The notes beneath the pieces are model-generated. The model had not been told where the DNA came from and made no database searches. It saw only the letters and a list, made by a program, of their open reading frames with translations. From NCBI GenBank assembly GCA_003427395.1, contig BFEA01000301.1, forward strand, positions 1,475,074 to 1,499,078: a stretch of 24,005 nucleotides of DNA, written 5' to 3'. Below are positions 10,140-19,635 of this stretch, piece after piece. The stretch comes from Chara braunii. Its lineage: Eukaryota > Streptophyta > Charophyceae > Charales > Characeae. Both the position numbers and the translations under genes were made by a program. How positions within the stretch are numbered: position 1 is the stretch's first letter; each line of letters starts with the position of its first letter.

Positions 10140-11130
10140 CATCTTTCCTCACTCGCTTTCACTAAGGAAAGATTGAGATACACCTTTTCTTTCCCTTGCT
10201 ATCCTTCTCCTTTCCTCTCCCGACTCCAGCGCGCGACTCTTTCTTCTACTAGCACCTATTCTACTAACCCAACACCAAACCCAACCTTACCATCCTACTC
10301 GCCCTAGTCCAAAACTACCACTTCACACTTTCCCCCGCTCGATTCCATCGAGGAACAAGAGAGTTATACGTTTTCCATTTCCTTCCCTCTTCGCTCCCAC
10401 CATAGCTCCACGCACCAAGTTTTTCTTGTATCTCCCATCTTACTAATCTAAAGCTAAAACTAAGTTCAGATTGGGCTCGCAAGCCGCAAAAACCCCAACT
10501 ACGAATCCTGTCTCATCTGTTTCCGCTCAGAAATGAGCAAAACACATTAGTTCCTTCTTCCCCTTTTTTTCCTCCGCCATATCCCCGCGCGTCTCTTTTC
10601 TCTCTAACCTTCTCCCACACCAATTTTCTCACTAATCTAACACCTCCTATAGATTCGCCCTGCCAACAAACCCCTCTCCACTACTTTTCCCCGCTCGTTT
10701 TGATCAAGAAACGGGCGGGCTATGGTCTTTCCTGTTTCCTCCCCATGGCCATACTTACCTCTACTTCTGCATGCACCTGGTTCTGATATTGGGCTAGGTT
10801 CGTCCTGAACTTTCGCTGCCTGGTTTCCTTGTACCTGCTCCCCTCCCGTCACATCCTCCGGGCTGGCGCAACGCCCGACGGCTTTGCTCAACACCCGTCT
10901 CTGCAAACTCACTTTCTACTGATTCTTTCCTCATTCTGACTTTGAGATTGGGGTCGCCAGCCCCGGAAATTCCCTTTTACCGCTCTCCTTGCGTTTTCTC
11001 ATCAGAAAACGAATGGAACCTAACTTTCCTCTATTCGCCATAGCTCCTTCCTCCATCCCAGACTTCGACTGCACCTGGTGTGAATTCGCACCAGGTTCGT
11101 TTCCTTTCTGCTGCCCGTCACTCACTTTCC
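10140..11130 (+). repeat. Degenerate pyrimidine-rich tandem array
   Basis: Five blocks start with a 'ccgctcNNttt'-like phrase containing a small hairpin, followed by 'ttcctttcctc', 'catagctcc'-like and 'ctaatctaa'-like segments. Starts are near 10150, 10336, 10520, 10688 and 10979. Spacing is about 170-190 bp for the first three and about 290 bp for the fourth. The copies are strongly diverged. No gene is seen. Confidence 0.35.
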
Positions 11131-11239
11131 TTCGCTGAGCCGTTGTTTCCCGTCTGCGCTAAGTTATGCACCCTTGCCCTTACTCTGCACGGGTCTTACT
11201 TGGTACAGGCAGCGGACCAATGGTCATGAAAGCCGGAAT

Positions 11240-12010
11240 CCGCTAGAGTGTGTATTAAGTTGCCTGTTGAATCAATCAGTCCCGAAATGGATGTGGCCCA
11301 AGTGCATGGCCTACACTCGGCCTTAGCGGTTGCTCCGACACAGCGTTAAGTAGAAGGGTGCAGGGCCTGCTGCGGAGCCAGCAGCACGAGCCCAGGTAGG
11401 GCGGGTCTTGGTGCAGATCTTGGTGGTAGTAGCAAATATTCAATTGAGAATTTTTGCAGGCTAACGTGGGCTGCCTGCTGGGACAGTTTGGGCTGCCTGC
11501 TGGGATAGTTTGGGCTGCCTGCTGGGATAGTTTGGGCTGCCTGCTAGGATAGTTTGGGCTGCCTGCTGGGACAGCCTTTTTACTGGCGTCCCCTATGCCC
11601 AAGTTGTTTCCCTCTCTTCTGCTATCTCTGTTTCTCCACGCATGCATCCGGCACCGTTTCCCGTCCGGGTCCATTCTCTCTGCCAATGCCTCTGCCCCAC
11701 CTCTGCACCAAACTGTGTGCTAACGCATGCACCACCCGATCAATACAGACGGTAGGTCGAACAGTCATGGAGGTCAAAGTCCGCTAAGGAGTGGGAAACA
11801 ACTCATCTGTCGAAGACAATCAGCCTCGAGAGTGGCTGGCTCTGAAGCGTGCGGCCTGTGCTCGGCACTCGTGGTGGCTCCGAAGTTGTAGCAAGAGGAA
11901 GGGTGTTGGGCCTACCGCAACGCCAACAGCTTGTGCCAGCAGCTTGTGCCCAGGTGAAGCGGGTCCCAGTGTAGATCTCAGCGGTAGCTGCAAATGTTCA
12001 AATGGGACTT
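11240..12010 (+). repeat. Diverged direct duplication of ~220 bp
   Basis: 11225-11460 and 11763-12010 share ordered blocks: 'gtcatg', 'tccgcta', 'gctccga', 'agNagaagggtg', 'gcccaggt', 'gcgggtc', 'gtgYagatct' and 'caaatRttcaa'. The second copy carries an additional internal repeat, 'agcttgtgccc'. The minisatellite at 11468-11576 lies just after the first copy. Open frames across this area are in several phases and are not supported as genes. Confidence 0.45.
11468..11576 (+). repeat. 22-bp minisatellite, five copies
   Basis: The unit 'gggctgcctgctgggatag' plus 'ttt' starts with its 'ctg' at 11471, 11493, 11515, 11537 and 11559, giving an exact 22-bp period with only C/T and G/A changes. The period is not a multiple of three, so the minus-strand Pro/Gln/Ser-rich frame over it cycles through phases and is not a designed protein repeat. 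Confidence 0.85.
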
Positions 12011-12012
12011 CT

Positions 12013-12187
12013 GAAGGCCGGCACGGGAAAGGTTCCAAGGAACAACCTGCTGCAGCCAGCATTGCTACGGGCCTCTCGGCAATGCCCTAGGCCGCCCTCA
12101 AAGGCCGATGTGGAGGCGGTTCCATGGGATCAGCTGCTGCAGTTAATATGGTTGCTGGCCTCCCGACAGTGCCCTTGGCCACCTGTG
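12013..12187 (+). repeat. ~88-bp diverged tandem duplication
   Basis: Copy 1 (12013-12099) and copy 2 (12100-12187) share 'aaggccg', 'ggttcca', 'ctgctgcag', 'ttgctRcgggcctc'-like, 'cRatgccc' and 'ggccRcc' blocks. No gene is recognised from 12190 to 12690. Confidence 0.45.
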
Positions 12188-12698
12188 CCCAGGCGCAATC
12201 CATTTCTCGGGTCACAACGGGCATACTCACACTCAAACCTCTCGCAACAGATGGTGGGGAGCCGACGGTGCCCCACATTGGCTGGCCCTGCCACTCAGCC
12301 TTTTCTCCCGCGTCATGGACCAACCCGAGGGACGCGCACCTAAAGTCCTCGACTGCCGTAAGGGTCACTCGTGTCCGACATACTAGTAGCCAAGTCAAAC
12401 CTATGGGCTCAACATCGGTTTCAGTGCCAGTCGCCGAGTCAAAACAGCCATAAAATTAAAACTAGAAATAACTAAATATAAAAATAAATATAAGTGTCAG
12501 GAACACAAGAAAAATTAACGGACGAGGGCCCACGCGCCCCGCTGGCCTTTGCCTTCGCGCACACCCTGGCCACTCAGGGTTGCACCCCCCCGTCGATGTA
12601 CCCCGAGTGTTGCTCATCCGGGTGGGACTCAACCCTTATTCGCAAGTGCGTCGTCAACTCCGGACGAGGCCGTACCGGCGTGACTTGCGAGAAGCACT

Positions 12699-13194
12699 CC
12701 AAATACCCTTGTAAGGGTATTTGGTACGACAACGTTTCCATGGTTCTACCAGATACTGCAACCATCCGATTATATTACCGGCGGACGTCAACGGTGTCTG
12801 GTTTAGGAAAGTTTATCATGGGGTTGGTCTGAATAAACTTTGGCAACGCCAACCTCGTCAAATCTCCCAATCCAACAAAAAGGGTTGGACAGTGTCCAAC
12901 ACTGGCACGAATCTCTCAGTTCAACAAAAAGGTCGGACAACATCCGGCCTAAGAAAGCTCGAGCATTTCTGCTTCGACAGTGCCCCACCGGAACCTATCT
13001 CGTCGTAGGGGACAGCGGGAAGTACAGCAGCCGCACCCGGCTAGAGCGGTGAAGGGACGACGAGAAACCACGCGTGTCTCGACGGTTCACGAGATTATTT
13101 GCGTCGTCCCCAAATTGTCTTTCATTTTGTTTTGTTTAACTCATACGTGACATAGTCGGGAGGGCTCCCACCCTTTGCAAAAAAAAATGGGAGC
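12699..13194. repeat. Cluster of strong hairpins
   Basis: Hairpins: 12699-12724 (ccaaataccc/gggtatttgg, 10 bp, loop 6), 12808-12841 (aaagttta/taaacttt, loop 18), 12884-12900 (gttggac/gtccaac, loop 3), 13054-13110 (gggacgac/gtcgtccc enclosing a smaller gaga/tctc stem) and 13164-13194 (gctccca/tgggagc, loop 17). A short direct repeat, 'tccaacaaaaagg'/'ttcaacaaaaagg', lies at about 12870 and 12920. Confidence 0.6.
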
Positions 13195-13449
13195 TGATGC
13201 GCTCGACGACGTACATTATCCCAAAACATAATGATGTAACAAGATGACGACCCATTTGCCTCACTTTTTCTTAATGCAGTATTATGACTATCAAGCAGAT
13301 AGCTAAGACTATCAATGAGGTTGTGGCATGACTTACCAAAAGAGATTAATTTCAATTTGAAAAGTATACTGATCCGACACCAACCTTGAAGAAGTTAAAT
13401 AAAAATTTAGCGAAGGGGGAACGGTTTGTTAATGCGGTTTTCAACATTA

Positions 13450-14150
13450 AGGAAATGTGATGCAATCTTGCAGTTGTGAATTTTTGGGCTATCAGAGGTT
13501 GCTCCGATGTGCTGATTAAAATTAGAAGCAAAAGGGCTAAGTTGAGCTTCAGAGGTGCACAAATTGGTTGGAATGTTGTCTCTTTAAGTATAATAATGAA
13601 CTTTGTGCAATTTGAGTTGGGTTGCATTTTTTTCAAGGTGTATGGGTAGGTTTGCAAAAAAGGGTTGGTATCCCTATGGATAAAGCATCTAGTCCAACTT
13701 TGGCTTGTTTGCTATGTGCGTACAATGAGTTCACTTTCCTATCTTTGTTAGGAAGTGATAGGCAGTTGGTTAGTGAAATTCGTATGGTGCATGATGTGTT
13801 GATACTTATTCAGTATAGTTTGGGTGATGCTTCGTCAGTTGCGACAACTGGTGCCATCTTGGAGAAGTTCAGAAACTATTATGACAATATTCTGGTGTTG
13901 GAACAAACAAGCAATAGTGACTGTTGGGATCTTCTGGGTTGTGTGTATGTAGGTGATGGACTGAGCATGGGATCTACAAAGTGGGGCTTTACACAAAAAC
14001 CAAAGAAGTTATAAGGAGGCGAACTTGCGTTTTCAGAATCTATAGGACTTTAATTCTTATTGTAGCAGGCATCAAAATATGGTCGTCATTGAATCTTGTT
14101 TGCATAGGGCTAGGTCATACACTACTCTTGTGGGATTGATGTGACTTTCC
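13450..14150 (+). pseudogene. Decayed reverse transcriptase (retroelement remnant)
   Basis: Pieces of a reverse transcriptase domain appear in order but in changing frames. Around 13500-13640 (frame 0) is a stretch containing NFVQFELGCIFFK. From 13622 to 14014 (frame 2) comes GIPMDKASSPTLACLLCAYN (13667 onward), which resembles the GIPMG-x3-SP-x-LA block of RTs. It is followed by MVHD (13784-13795) where the catalytic (Y/F)xDD is expected, then LLGCVYV. At 13969 (frame 1) is GIYKVGLYTKTKE. At about 14064 (frame 0) is SRHQNMVVIESCLHRAR. At least three frameshifts and the YxDD-to-MVHD change argue it is inactive. The arrangement resembles Penelope-like or related non-LTR RTs, but class assignment is inference. 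The same family's C-terminal part occurs at 20481-20815. Confidence 0.6.
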
Positions 14151-15300
14151 TTTTCTAGGTCAAGGTTTAACTAAAAAAACGAAACTTTTCGGATGAATTT
14201 TTCGATAGTGTATTCTACAATTTCTCTGTAAAATTTGTCGGTATTTGGAACTAGTGGGTCAATGTGTTGGCGAGATGGGACAAGTTGTTTATAAGTGATA
14301 GGATGGGGTCTTATCGAAAAAGAAAGGCGAGGGGGCCGTGGAAAGGGGAAGACTTGTAGAAAGGAGGAGGCAAAGAGCGATAATGTTGCTTCTGGATCCT
14401 GGTGGGAAAGTGGCTGTCCCGCCTGTTTTTGTCTTTGTTTCTGTTTTTTTTCTTTTCAAAATAATTTTCTTGAAAATAGTGGGGTCTTTTTTTGGGCAGG
14501 ACGAACGGACAAATGACCGCTTGGGAAGTGGTCGTCTCTTGGCTATTGGGACTTGGTCTGGATGGCGGTTTCTTTGGTCGACGTGAAAGTTACTACAGGT
14601 GGCAGGGCCTGACATGTCCTCCACCGAGCATTGTCCCCGTGATCTGGATTTGTGTGCCTATTCTTTTCTGATTCCCGTGAGAAGTTTCTGGAAGTTTCTT
14701 AAGGGTCGTGTGGATGTGGTCATCTTTTGGCTCTTGCAACTTTGTTTGGACGGCCGTTTCTCCGGCCTTCGTGAAAATGTCATGGTCTTGAGGGTAGTAA
14801 GGTCTATTTTTGGAAGCAGTCTTTAAATGTCTCTTAGACTTTGGCTTGTCGTTTTTTTTTTTTTTTTTTTTTTCCCTTTTTTTCCCTTTTTTTCCCTTGT
14901 TGACTATCTGGCAGCCTTCGCGGTGACTTTGCTCTCTGGCTGTTAGTACTTATTATGGAAACTCTAATCATTTAGTCCCTTTCCTAAGCGACGTACAAGG
15001 CCCCTAATGATTCCGGTTGGCGGCCGGATGAAACACAACGTAGGGTCGCTGCGCCTGTGAATTCATGTTTATTTTTCGAGTACTTGACGAATTTGCCTTG
15101 CAATATTATTCGGCCGAATGGTCGTGTTTCGGGAAAATCAATCGATTGTTTCTTTGACTTTTCCTCTCCTATCTCTTCTCCTTACCCCCTATTTCTGCCC
15201 CTGTTCTTCCATGTCTGTTTGGTTGCAACTTCATTGATTGCCTGTATGATTGAACTTGTGTCTAAACCAACACTCATGGAGTTTTCCATCCCCCATCAAA
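14150..15300. other. Intergenic DNA with homopolymer T tract
   Basis: No gene is recognised. A run of more than 20 T begins near 14852, and a short 10-bp-period 'ccctttttttccc' repeat follows to about 14898. Open frames here are short and lack motifs. Confidence 0.5.
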
Positions 15301-15451
15301 TAGTAGCAGTGTCTGAGGCCAAGGGTCTCCCAGACACCACACGCAACCCAATCACATTCACACTCACACCTTTTGTGTTGGCCAAAGAGCCTACTACCGA
15401 TAATATCAACCAGAGATATCGAACAAACTGTCACAGGTGCTTGGCTACTAA

Positions 15452-15810
15452 GGGCCTAGTTGCACTACTCGCCATCCGAGAGTGAAAAAAATGAGAATCA
15501 TGTCGAACTGGAGGCCTGGTTGCAGTTACTCGCCACTATATTCCTTCTACAAAAAAGTTCAAATAGTTTGTCTACCTGATCTCCACTCGTGAAGCCGTGC
15601 ACTCTCCAGAAAGCTGTTTTGTGGAGAGGTTTGAGGACCACCCTCCACAAACCGCCATGCACAGGTGGGGAAACTGAAAACACTCGCCATCTTGTGTCGA
15701 CGGTGTAGCGAGCAGTCTGACATATTTTTCATTCGCCAAGTTCGGTGAGTAAGTGCAACCAGACGCCTACTCGCCAAACTTGGATCGTGGAGAAAAGTGC
15801 AACCAGGCCC
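15452..15810. mobile_element. Complete MITE with TAA target-site duplication
   Basis: The left end 'gggcctagttgcact' starts at 15452. The right end reads 'agtgcaaccaggccc' and stops at 15810, the inverted counterpart. TAA flanks both sides (15449-15451 and 15811-15813). A 359-bp non-coding body with short terminal inverted repeats beginning GGGCC and a TAA/TTA target duplication fits a PIF/Harbinger-type MITE, although assignment to a superfamily is inference. Fragments of the same element occur at 15853-15940 and 16554-16665. Confidence 0.7.
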
Positions 15811-15852
15811 TAATACTGCTCAGAGGTATCAAGCAAGCAGACTGTCACAACT

Positions 15853-15940
15853 TGTGGTCCTCCACAAACCGCCATGCACAGGTGGGGAAAATGAAAACAC
15901 TCGCCAACTTGTGTTGACGGTGTGGCGAGCAGTCTATATA
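15853..15940 (+). mobile_element. Internal fragment of the same MITE
   Basis: This matches 15638-15718 almost base for base ('ctccacaaaccgccatgcac', 'aggtggggaaa', 'tgaaaacactcgcca', 'gtggcgagcagtct'), then diverges into a TA-rich stretch. Both MITE ends are missing. Confidence 0.65.
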
Positions 15941-16234
15941 TATTTTTTATAAAAGCTGCCTTCTCCTCGTCGGGGGACAGCCATATATTTTTCTTTTAAC
16001 TGGCGTTCTGCCATGTCATGGAACATTTCTTTCTTTTCACGACCAACCACTACTCCTAAGGCTATACAGGGGACCCCTGCACGCATAGCTCTCTACCTCT
16101 CTTCGGTGAAGGGAGGTTACCTCTCTCGGTCGTTGGAGAGGGGTAAGGCATGTTTGCCCCTTTGCCCTAGTGATTTAGGGTGCAGGGTTGGGGGGGCCGA
16201 TGGGGCCCCGGCTAACACAAGGACCGAGCATTTT

Positions 16235-16298
16235 GCCGGTAACTGTGCCTCACTATTCATCTTCCTGCCGGTAACTGTGCCTCACTATTCATCTTCCC
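16235..16298 (+). repeat. 32-bp perfect tandem duplication
   Basis: 'gccggtaactgtgcctcact' begins at 16235 and again at 16267, and the 32-bp unit is repeated exactly. It lies in non-coding DNA between the MITE fragments. Confidence 0.85.
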
Positions 16299-16477
16299 CC
16301 ACCCCCATCGAGTAACAGTAGTGTCTAAAGCCAACACTCTCCCACACACCACACTCAACCCACTCACAGACGCACTCACACCCCTGTTGGCTGAAGACCT
16401 TAGCTGAAGACCATACTGATACCGACTGGGAGGATCCAGCTGACTATCTCAGTTGGTTGGCACCAAGAGTAATACAG

Positions 16478-16554
16478 GCGACCATGGGGATTGAACCCAC
16501 AACCTCCTGAATGCCACTTGCGTGCCTAACCATTTGAGCTAGGCCGCTGGATGG
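16478..16554 (-). mobile_element. tRNA-derived SINE head 1
   Basis: On the minus strand the A-box-like 'tagctcaaatggttag' (16541 down to 16526) and B-box-like 'ggttcaatcc' (16497 down to 16488) are spaced as in a tRNA gene. The sequence does not keep a full tRNA cloverleaf or a clean discriminator end, and a sister copy lies 250 bp away, so a SINE is favoured over a working tRNA. Upstream, 'tatctcagttggttggcac' at 16445 is a second A-box-like sequence on the plus strand, which suggests a join of two tRNA-like units head to head. Confidence 0.6.
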
Positions 16555-16665
16555 TCTGACATATTTTTCATTCGCCAAGTTCGGCGGGTAGGCGTCTGGT
16601 TGGCGTCTGGTGAGTAAGCGCCTACTCGCCAAACTTGGATCGGGGAGAAAAGTGCAACCAGGCCC
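16554..16665 (+). mobile_element. 3' fragment of the MITE, ending gcaaccaggccc|TAA
   Basis: This matches 15717-15810, including the right terminal repeat and the following TAA (16666-16668). An extra 'ggcgtctggttggcgtctgg' internal duplication is present. The left half is absent, and SINE head 1 abuts the breakpoint at 16554. Confidence 0.65.
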
Positions 16666-16744
16666 TAATACCGCTCAGTGGTATCAAGCAATCAGACTAT
16701 CACAGTCTGGCCCCTACAAGACTATCATCGCCGCTTTGGTATAC

Positions 16745-16825
16745 GACAGGCGGTAATTGGGGCGTGAACCGACAACCTCGGGAATGCCACTTGTGTTTCT
16801 AACCAACTGAGCTAGGCGTTGGATC
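16745..16825 (-). mobile_element. tRNA-derived SINE head 2
   Basis: On the minus strand the A-box is 'tagctcagttggttag' (16814 down to 16799) and the B-box-like 'ggttcacgcc' is at 16770 down to 16761. It shares 'caagtggcattcc' and 'gaggttgt' with SINE head 1, so both belong to one family. A possible third, partial copy reads 'ggggtgtgaaccgaca' at about 23914-23929. Confidence 0.6.
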
Positions 16826-17165
16826 GTGCCCGAGATGGGACGGATATACATTTACGGAGAAAAAAAGGGAGAGAAGAAGAGAAAAGCAAGACAAGTTTTG
16901 TCATTTCGTTTGGCACAGACTGCTCTCCTCCGATTCGCCGATCTTCAAACGGGCCATTTCCGCCAATTCCGTTTGTCATCCTTGCTGGGGTATGCTATTC
17001 TTCTCGGTATCGTTCCGATTCTAATGGATGTCCCGAAATGCCGCTAGCAACCGGCATGTTGGATCAAGACGGCGCTTATCCGGGTTATCCCCACTCGGGG
17101 TGAAAACCCGAAGTGGCTGAAGCGGAGGCGGTGAGAGCGGAGATCGTCGTCGTTATCGGGTGAAC

Positions 17166-17345
17166 ATGGCGCCAGTCTCCCCCATAGAGACACCGGGAGC
17201 GAGGGACCCAGTCGACCCGGACCGCGAAGAGATGTCGCTCTCTGGACTTGCAATGAAAGCTCACGAGCTCTTCAAAGCATACAGATATGATGAATGTCTA
17301 GCTGTGCTTGAAGATCTACGGAAGAAGAGAGAAGGCGATCCGAAG
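17166..17345 (+). CDS. CNOT10: CNOT10-like protein, exon 1 (CCR4-NOT subunit)
   Basis: The exon encodes 60 residues from ATG 17166 (context gaacATGGcg, with A at -3 and G at +4) to 'ccgaag|gtatgg', the 5' splice site with its GT at 17346 (phase 0). The first 25 residues are Pro/Asp/Glu-rich and probably disordered. From about residue 26 the text (LAMKAHELFKAYRYDECLAV, then LRKKREGDPK) forms the start of a TPR-like helical repeat typical of the N-terminus of CNOT10. CNOT10 is a TPR protein that joins CNOT11 and the N-terminal part of the CNOT1 scaffold in the CCR4-NOT mRNA deadenylation complex. Joined to the exon at 18154, the reading matches the plant-type pattern DPKV-x-HN-x-AI-x-E-(Y/F)(Y/F)-RDG. 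The family call is from recall, not a search. Confidence 0.7.
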
Positions 17346-18153
17346 GTATGGTCTGCACACAGACCACTTTCATTTATTACGGGTTGAGCGGCTCTGCACT
17401 CTGTGTACGTCGTGGGTCTCCCCTCCTCCGTCGTGCTCTGCCTCCCGCATAGATCTCGTCTCCTTTCACAGTACATTTCTCCTCTGTCTTGCCGATTGAT
17501 CACCCACCTTATATACAGTATTTCTTCGGAAGACATAGGTGCTTCAATCGCATCCCGTATTGTGGAGTTCACTGGGGGAGGCTCCTCTGTACATGCGAAC
17601 GGCATGGAAACGAAATTCCTCCGACCTGTCCCTTTCTGTCGTCAAACGTCCGCGCGCTGTGTTCAATCGCATGCCGTATTGTGGAGTCGACGGTAACGAC
17701 ATAGGTGCTTCAATCGCATGCCGTATTATGGAGTCGACGGTAACGAGGAAGTGTAACCCGGGCGCGCGCTGTGTTCCACGTTCTACTCATTGATTGTACC
17801 TGACATTATACTTGCCTTCCATGCATCAGTGCCTCGGACGTGTTCGACTTCCTGTTCGGGAACGCTGGGATGGTGCCGGCAATTGGAATTCTCGGGGTTT
17901 GCATTGACGCATGAAATACAGTGTCCCCCCCCCCTTGCGACCGCATTTTTATCATCTTCGTAGGCATGGTTTAATGGTCTCGCAAGGACAGGGAAAGAAA
18001 GGGATATGTGTCGCTATATTTCGAGGAGGAAAGTGATTGTCGGGTTCTTGTAATGCCGTTTTTTCCTGCTTTTTTAGTGGTGATGTGCGCGTTCGCGTGT
18101 GACCTACATGGCAAACACATCCTGACATGCTCCTTTTCTGCGGTTATTTGCAG
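17346..18153 (+). other. CNOT10: Intron 1 of the CNOT10-like gene
   Basis: It starts GTATGG and ends in a pyrimidine-rich stretch and 'atttgCAG' at 18153, 808 bp in all. It contains three partial copies of a short repeat, 'ttcaatcgcatgccgtatt' plus 'gtggagtcgacggtaacg' (about 17543, 17662 and 17709). The copies explain the open frames inside the intron. Both junctions are phase 0. Confidence 0.65.
17532..17745 (+). repeat. Three-copy intronic repeat
   Basis: 'gacataggtgcttcaatcgc' occurs at 17531 and 17698, and 'ttcaatcgcatgccgtatt' occurs again at 17662. Copies 2 and 3 lie 47 bp apart and are nearly identical through 'ggagtcgacggtaacg'. 'cgcgcgctgtgtt' also recurs at about 17651 and 17763. 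Confidence 0.65.
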
Positions 18154-18240
18154 GTCATCCACAACAGTGCAATTACCGAGTATTACCGTGATGGGGAGGT
18201 TGATCCGAAAAAACTTCTTGGCGTTTTGTCGACGGTTCAG
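18154..18240 (+). CDS. CNOT10: CNOT10-like protein, exon 2
   Basis: This 87-bp, 29-residue exon lies between 'ttgcag|gtcatc' and 'gttcag|gtgagt', both good consensus splice sites. It reads VIHNSAITEYYRDG followed by EVDPKKLLGVLSTVQ. The HN-x-AI-x-EYYRDG and DPKKLL phrases are characteristic, from memory, of plant CNOT10 orthologues directly after the first TPR helix pair. The phase-0 junctions on both sides and the in-frame continuity with exon 1 support the model. No further exon was recognised before the end of the window. Confidence 0.7.
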
Positions 18241-18526
18241 GTGAGTTATGGTGACGGTAAATTGGCGGACCTTCTGATGGCTCTGGCTCCTCCTGCTCCT
18301 CCTCCGCCTGCTTGCCTCCCTCGTATCGATGCCACTGCCAGCTCTCCCACTCTACACGCGTCCTCTGCACGTCGTTGTGGCCCTCGAGCAGATCCCGCAC
18401 CTCCCCCGTCCCCTCCTAAACTATGATCTACCTCCCTTTCGTCCTGGCTTAATCTCTGCCGTCTCTGCTCGTCTTACCAAGCCATCACCTTGCCGTCTCT
18501 GAGCACATACTCTCTCCCCCATCCTA

Positions 18527-18632
18527 CAGTCTTCTCCCGAATACAACGTACGGTCATTATAGTTGAATTTGGGGTATATTTCAGTCCAAATACAGCTATA
18601 ATGACCGTACTTTGTATTCGGAGGAAGACGGT
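18527..18632. mobile_element. Small palindromic (MITE-like) element, copy A
   Basis: The left arm, with core 'gtacggtcattatag' at 18548-18562, pairs with the right arm 'ctataatgaccgtac' at 18596-18610. The pairing extends outward through 'atacaa'/'ttgtat' and further to about 18527 and 18632 with mismatches, and inward through 'aatttgg'/'ccaaat'. Nearly the whole 106 bp folds into one hairpin. Copy B lies 1 kb away. Confidence 0.7.
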
Positions 18633-18950
18633 AGTGATTCGTGAGCTGCCACCCTCTGCTCCTGTCTGTCCTGCACAACGATGCGGTTTTTGTCCTAACA
18701 ATTGGACACCCTTTCCTCCTGGTTCGTCCCTTGCCTATCTACGGCGTTTTAGTTGATTGATTAGTAGTCACTTCATCGATCAGGCGAGTGGTTGATCGGG
18801 TTATTGACCTATTGATCGATCGATCGATCGATTAACTGACCTGATTGGCGAATTCGCGGGCGATCGATGTATGGATCGGTTGATGATCGGTTGACGCGTC
18901 CGGCTGTGAACCAATCGTTTAATCAATTGGTAGATCGATAGTGTTCTCAA

Positions 18951-19310
18951 TTGGTTGGTCGATATATATCCGGAGAATCCTCACTTTCCTCGATCTTTTT
19001 GGGCAGATGTTTTATGCATCTCAGATTTAAAGATTGAGCGCAGTGGGTTGCAGGCTTTGCCCGGATAAGCTGCTGATATCCAGCCCGCGCCGCGCTAACG
19101 GACTTGGCGCCTCATTGGTCCTCATGGGGACGGCGATGAGGGCCGCGCCCGCTATGGCGGGTTAGCGGTGAAGGTTGGGGGATCGTTGTTGTTGTTGGTC
19201 GGTCGATTGGTTGGTCGATATCCGGAGAATCCTCACTTTCCTCGATCTTCTTTGGCTGATTTTTTACGCATCTCAGAGTTAAAGAATGAGCGTAGTGGGT
19301 TGGAGCTTTT
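18951..19310 (+). repeat. ~100-bp direct duplication
   Basis: 18955-19050 and 19205-19305 share 'ttggttggtcgatat', 'atccggagaatcctcacttt', 'cctcgatct', 'gcatctcaga', 'ttaaagaNtgagcg' and 'agtgggttg'. A following 'gcggtgaag' plus 'gttgttgttgg' block is also repeated (19165 and 19330), so the original unit was about 250 bp. Confidence 0.65.
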
Positions 19311-19529
19311 AATCAATTGGGCGGAGCAGCGGTGAAGTGTTGTTGGTGGATCGTAGTTGTTGGTGCTCCTCACGAGGAAAGAAGAGCTTGCCGTGGGTTT
19401 GTTGTCGATGGACGTTCGTTTCGAGGTGGTGATAGAGGCTGCGTCGGGGCGGATGCGCGGTGAGGATGTGTCGACAAGATGAATGGCGGGGAGAGGAATG
19501 ACTGGCGCGCTGGTAACCGCAGTGTCTAA

Positions 19530-19635
19530 CGTTATCTCGCGAATAGAACGTACGGTCATTATAGCCGTATTTGGCTCAGCTTTCAGTCCAGATGCAGCGA
19601 AAATGACCGTACGGTCTATGCGGCGGAAGAAGGTA
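19530..19635. mobile_element. Small palindromic element, copy B (diverged)
   Basis: It shares 'gaacgtacggtcattatag', 'tttcagtccaNatNcagc', 'aatgaccgtac' and 'cggaagaaggtag' with copy A in the same order. More mismatches between arms (for example 'gcgaaaatgaccg') indicate an older insertion. The open frames on both strands are by-products of the palindrome. Confidence 0.65.

Larger units (their letters stand above)
15304..16410 (+). repeat. Pair of ~110-bp direct repeats flanking the MITE nest
   Basis: 15304-15415 and 16316-16410 share 'agtagtgtctRaRgccaa', 'tctcccaNacaccacac', 'caacccaNtcaca' and 'cactcacacc' blocks. A second shared block, 'atatcgaacaaactgtcaca' (about 15416) against 'gtatcaagcaagcagactgt' (about 15825) and 16681, also flanks the MITE copies. 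Confidence 0.55.

Noticed and set aside
10990-11015. Hammerhead-like 'ctgatga' on the minus strand next to 'gaaaacg'
   Set aside because: There is no stem II between the two core boxes and no flanking stem I/III. Hammerheads are linked with Penelope-like elements, so I looked, but found none.
11276-12453. Several 80-136 codon frames on both strands
   Set aside because: They run through a 22-bp minisatellite and diverged duplications in shifting phases, with no conserved frame between the duplicated copies.
14950-15060. Possible rRNA fragment ('ggaaactctaatcatttag' and following)
   Set aside because: Only short phrases feel rRNA-like, and I could not match any conserved rRNA block.
16478-16825. 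Functional tRNA genes
   Set aside because: A and B boxes are present, but the acceptor stem and cloverleaf do not close, and the two copies resemble each other more than a tRNA.
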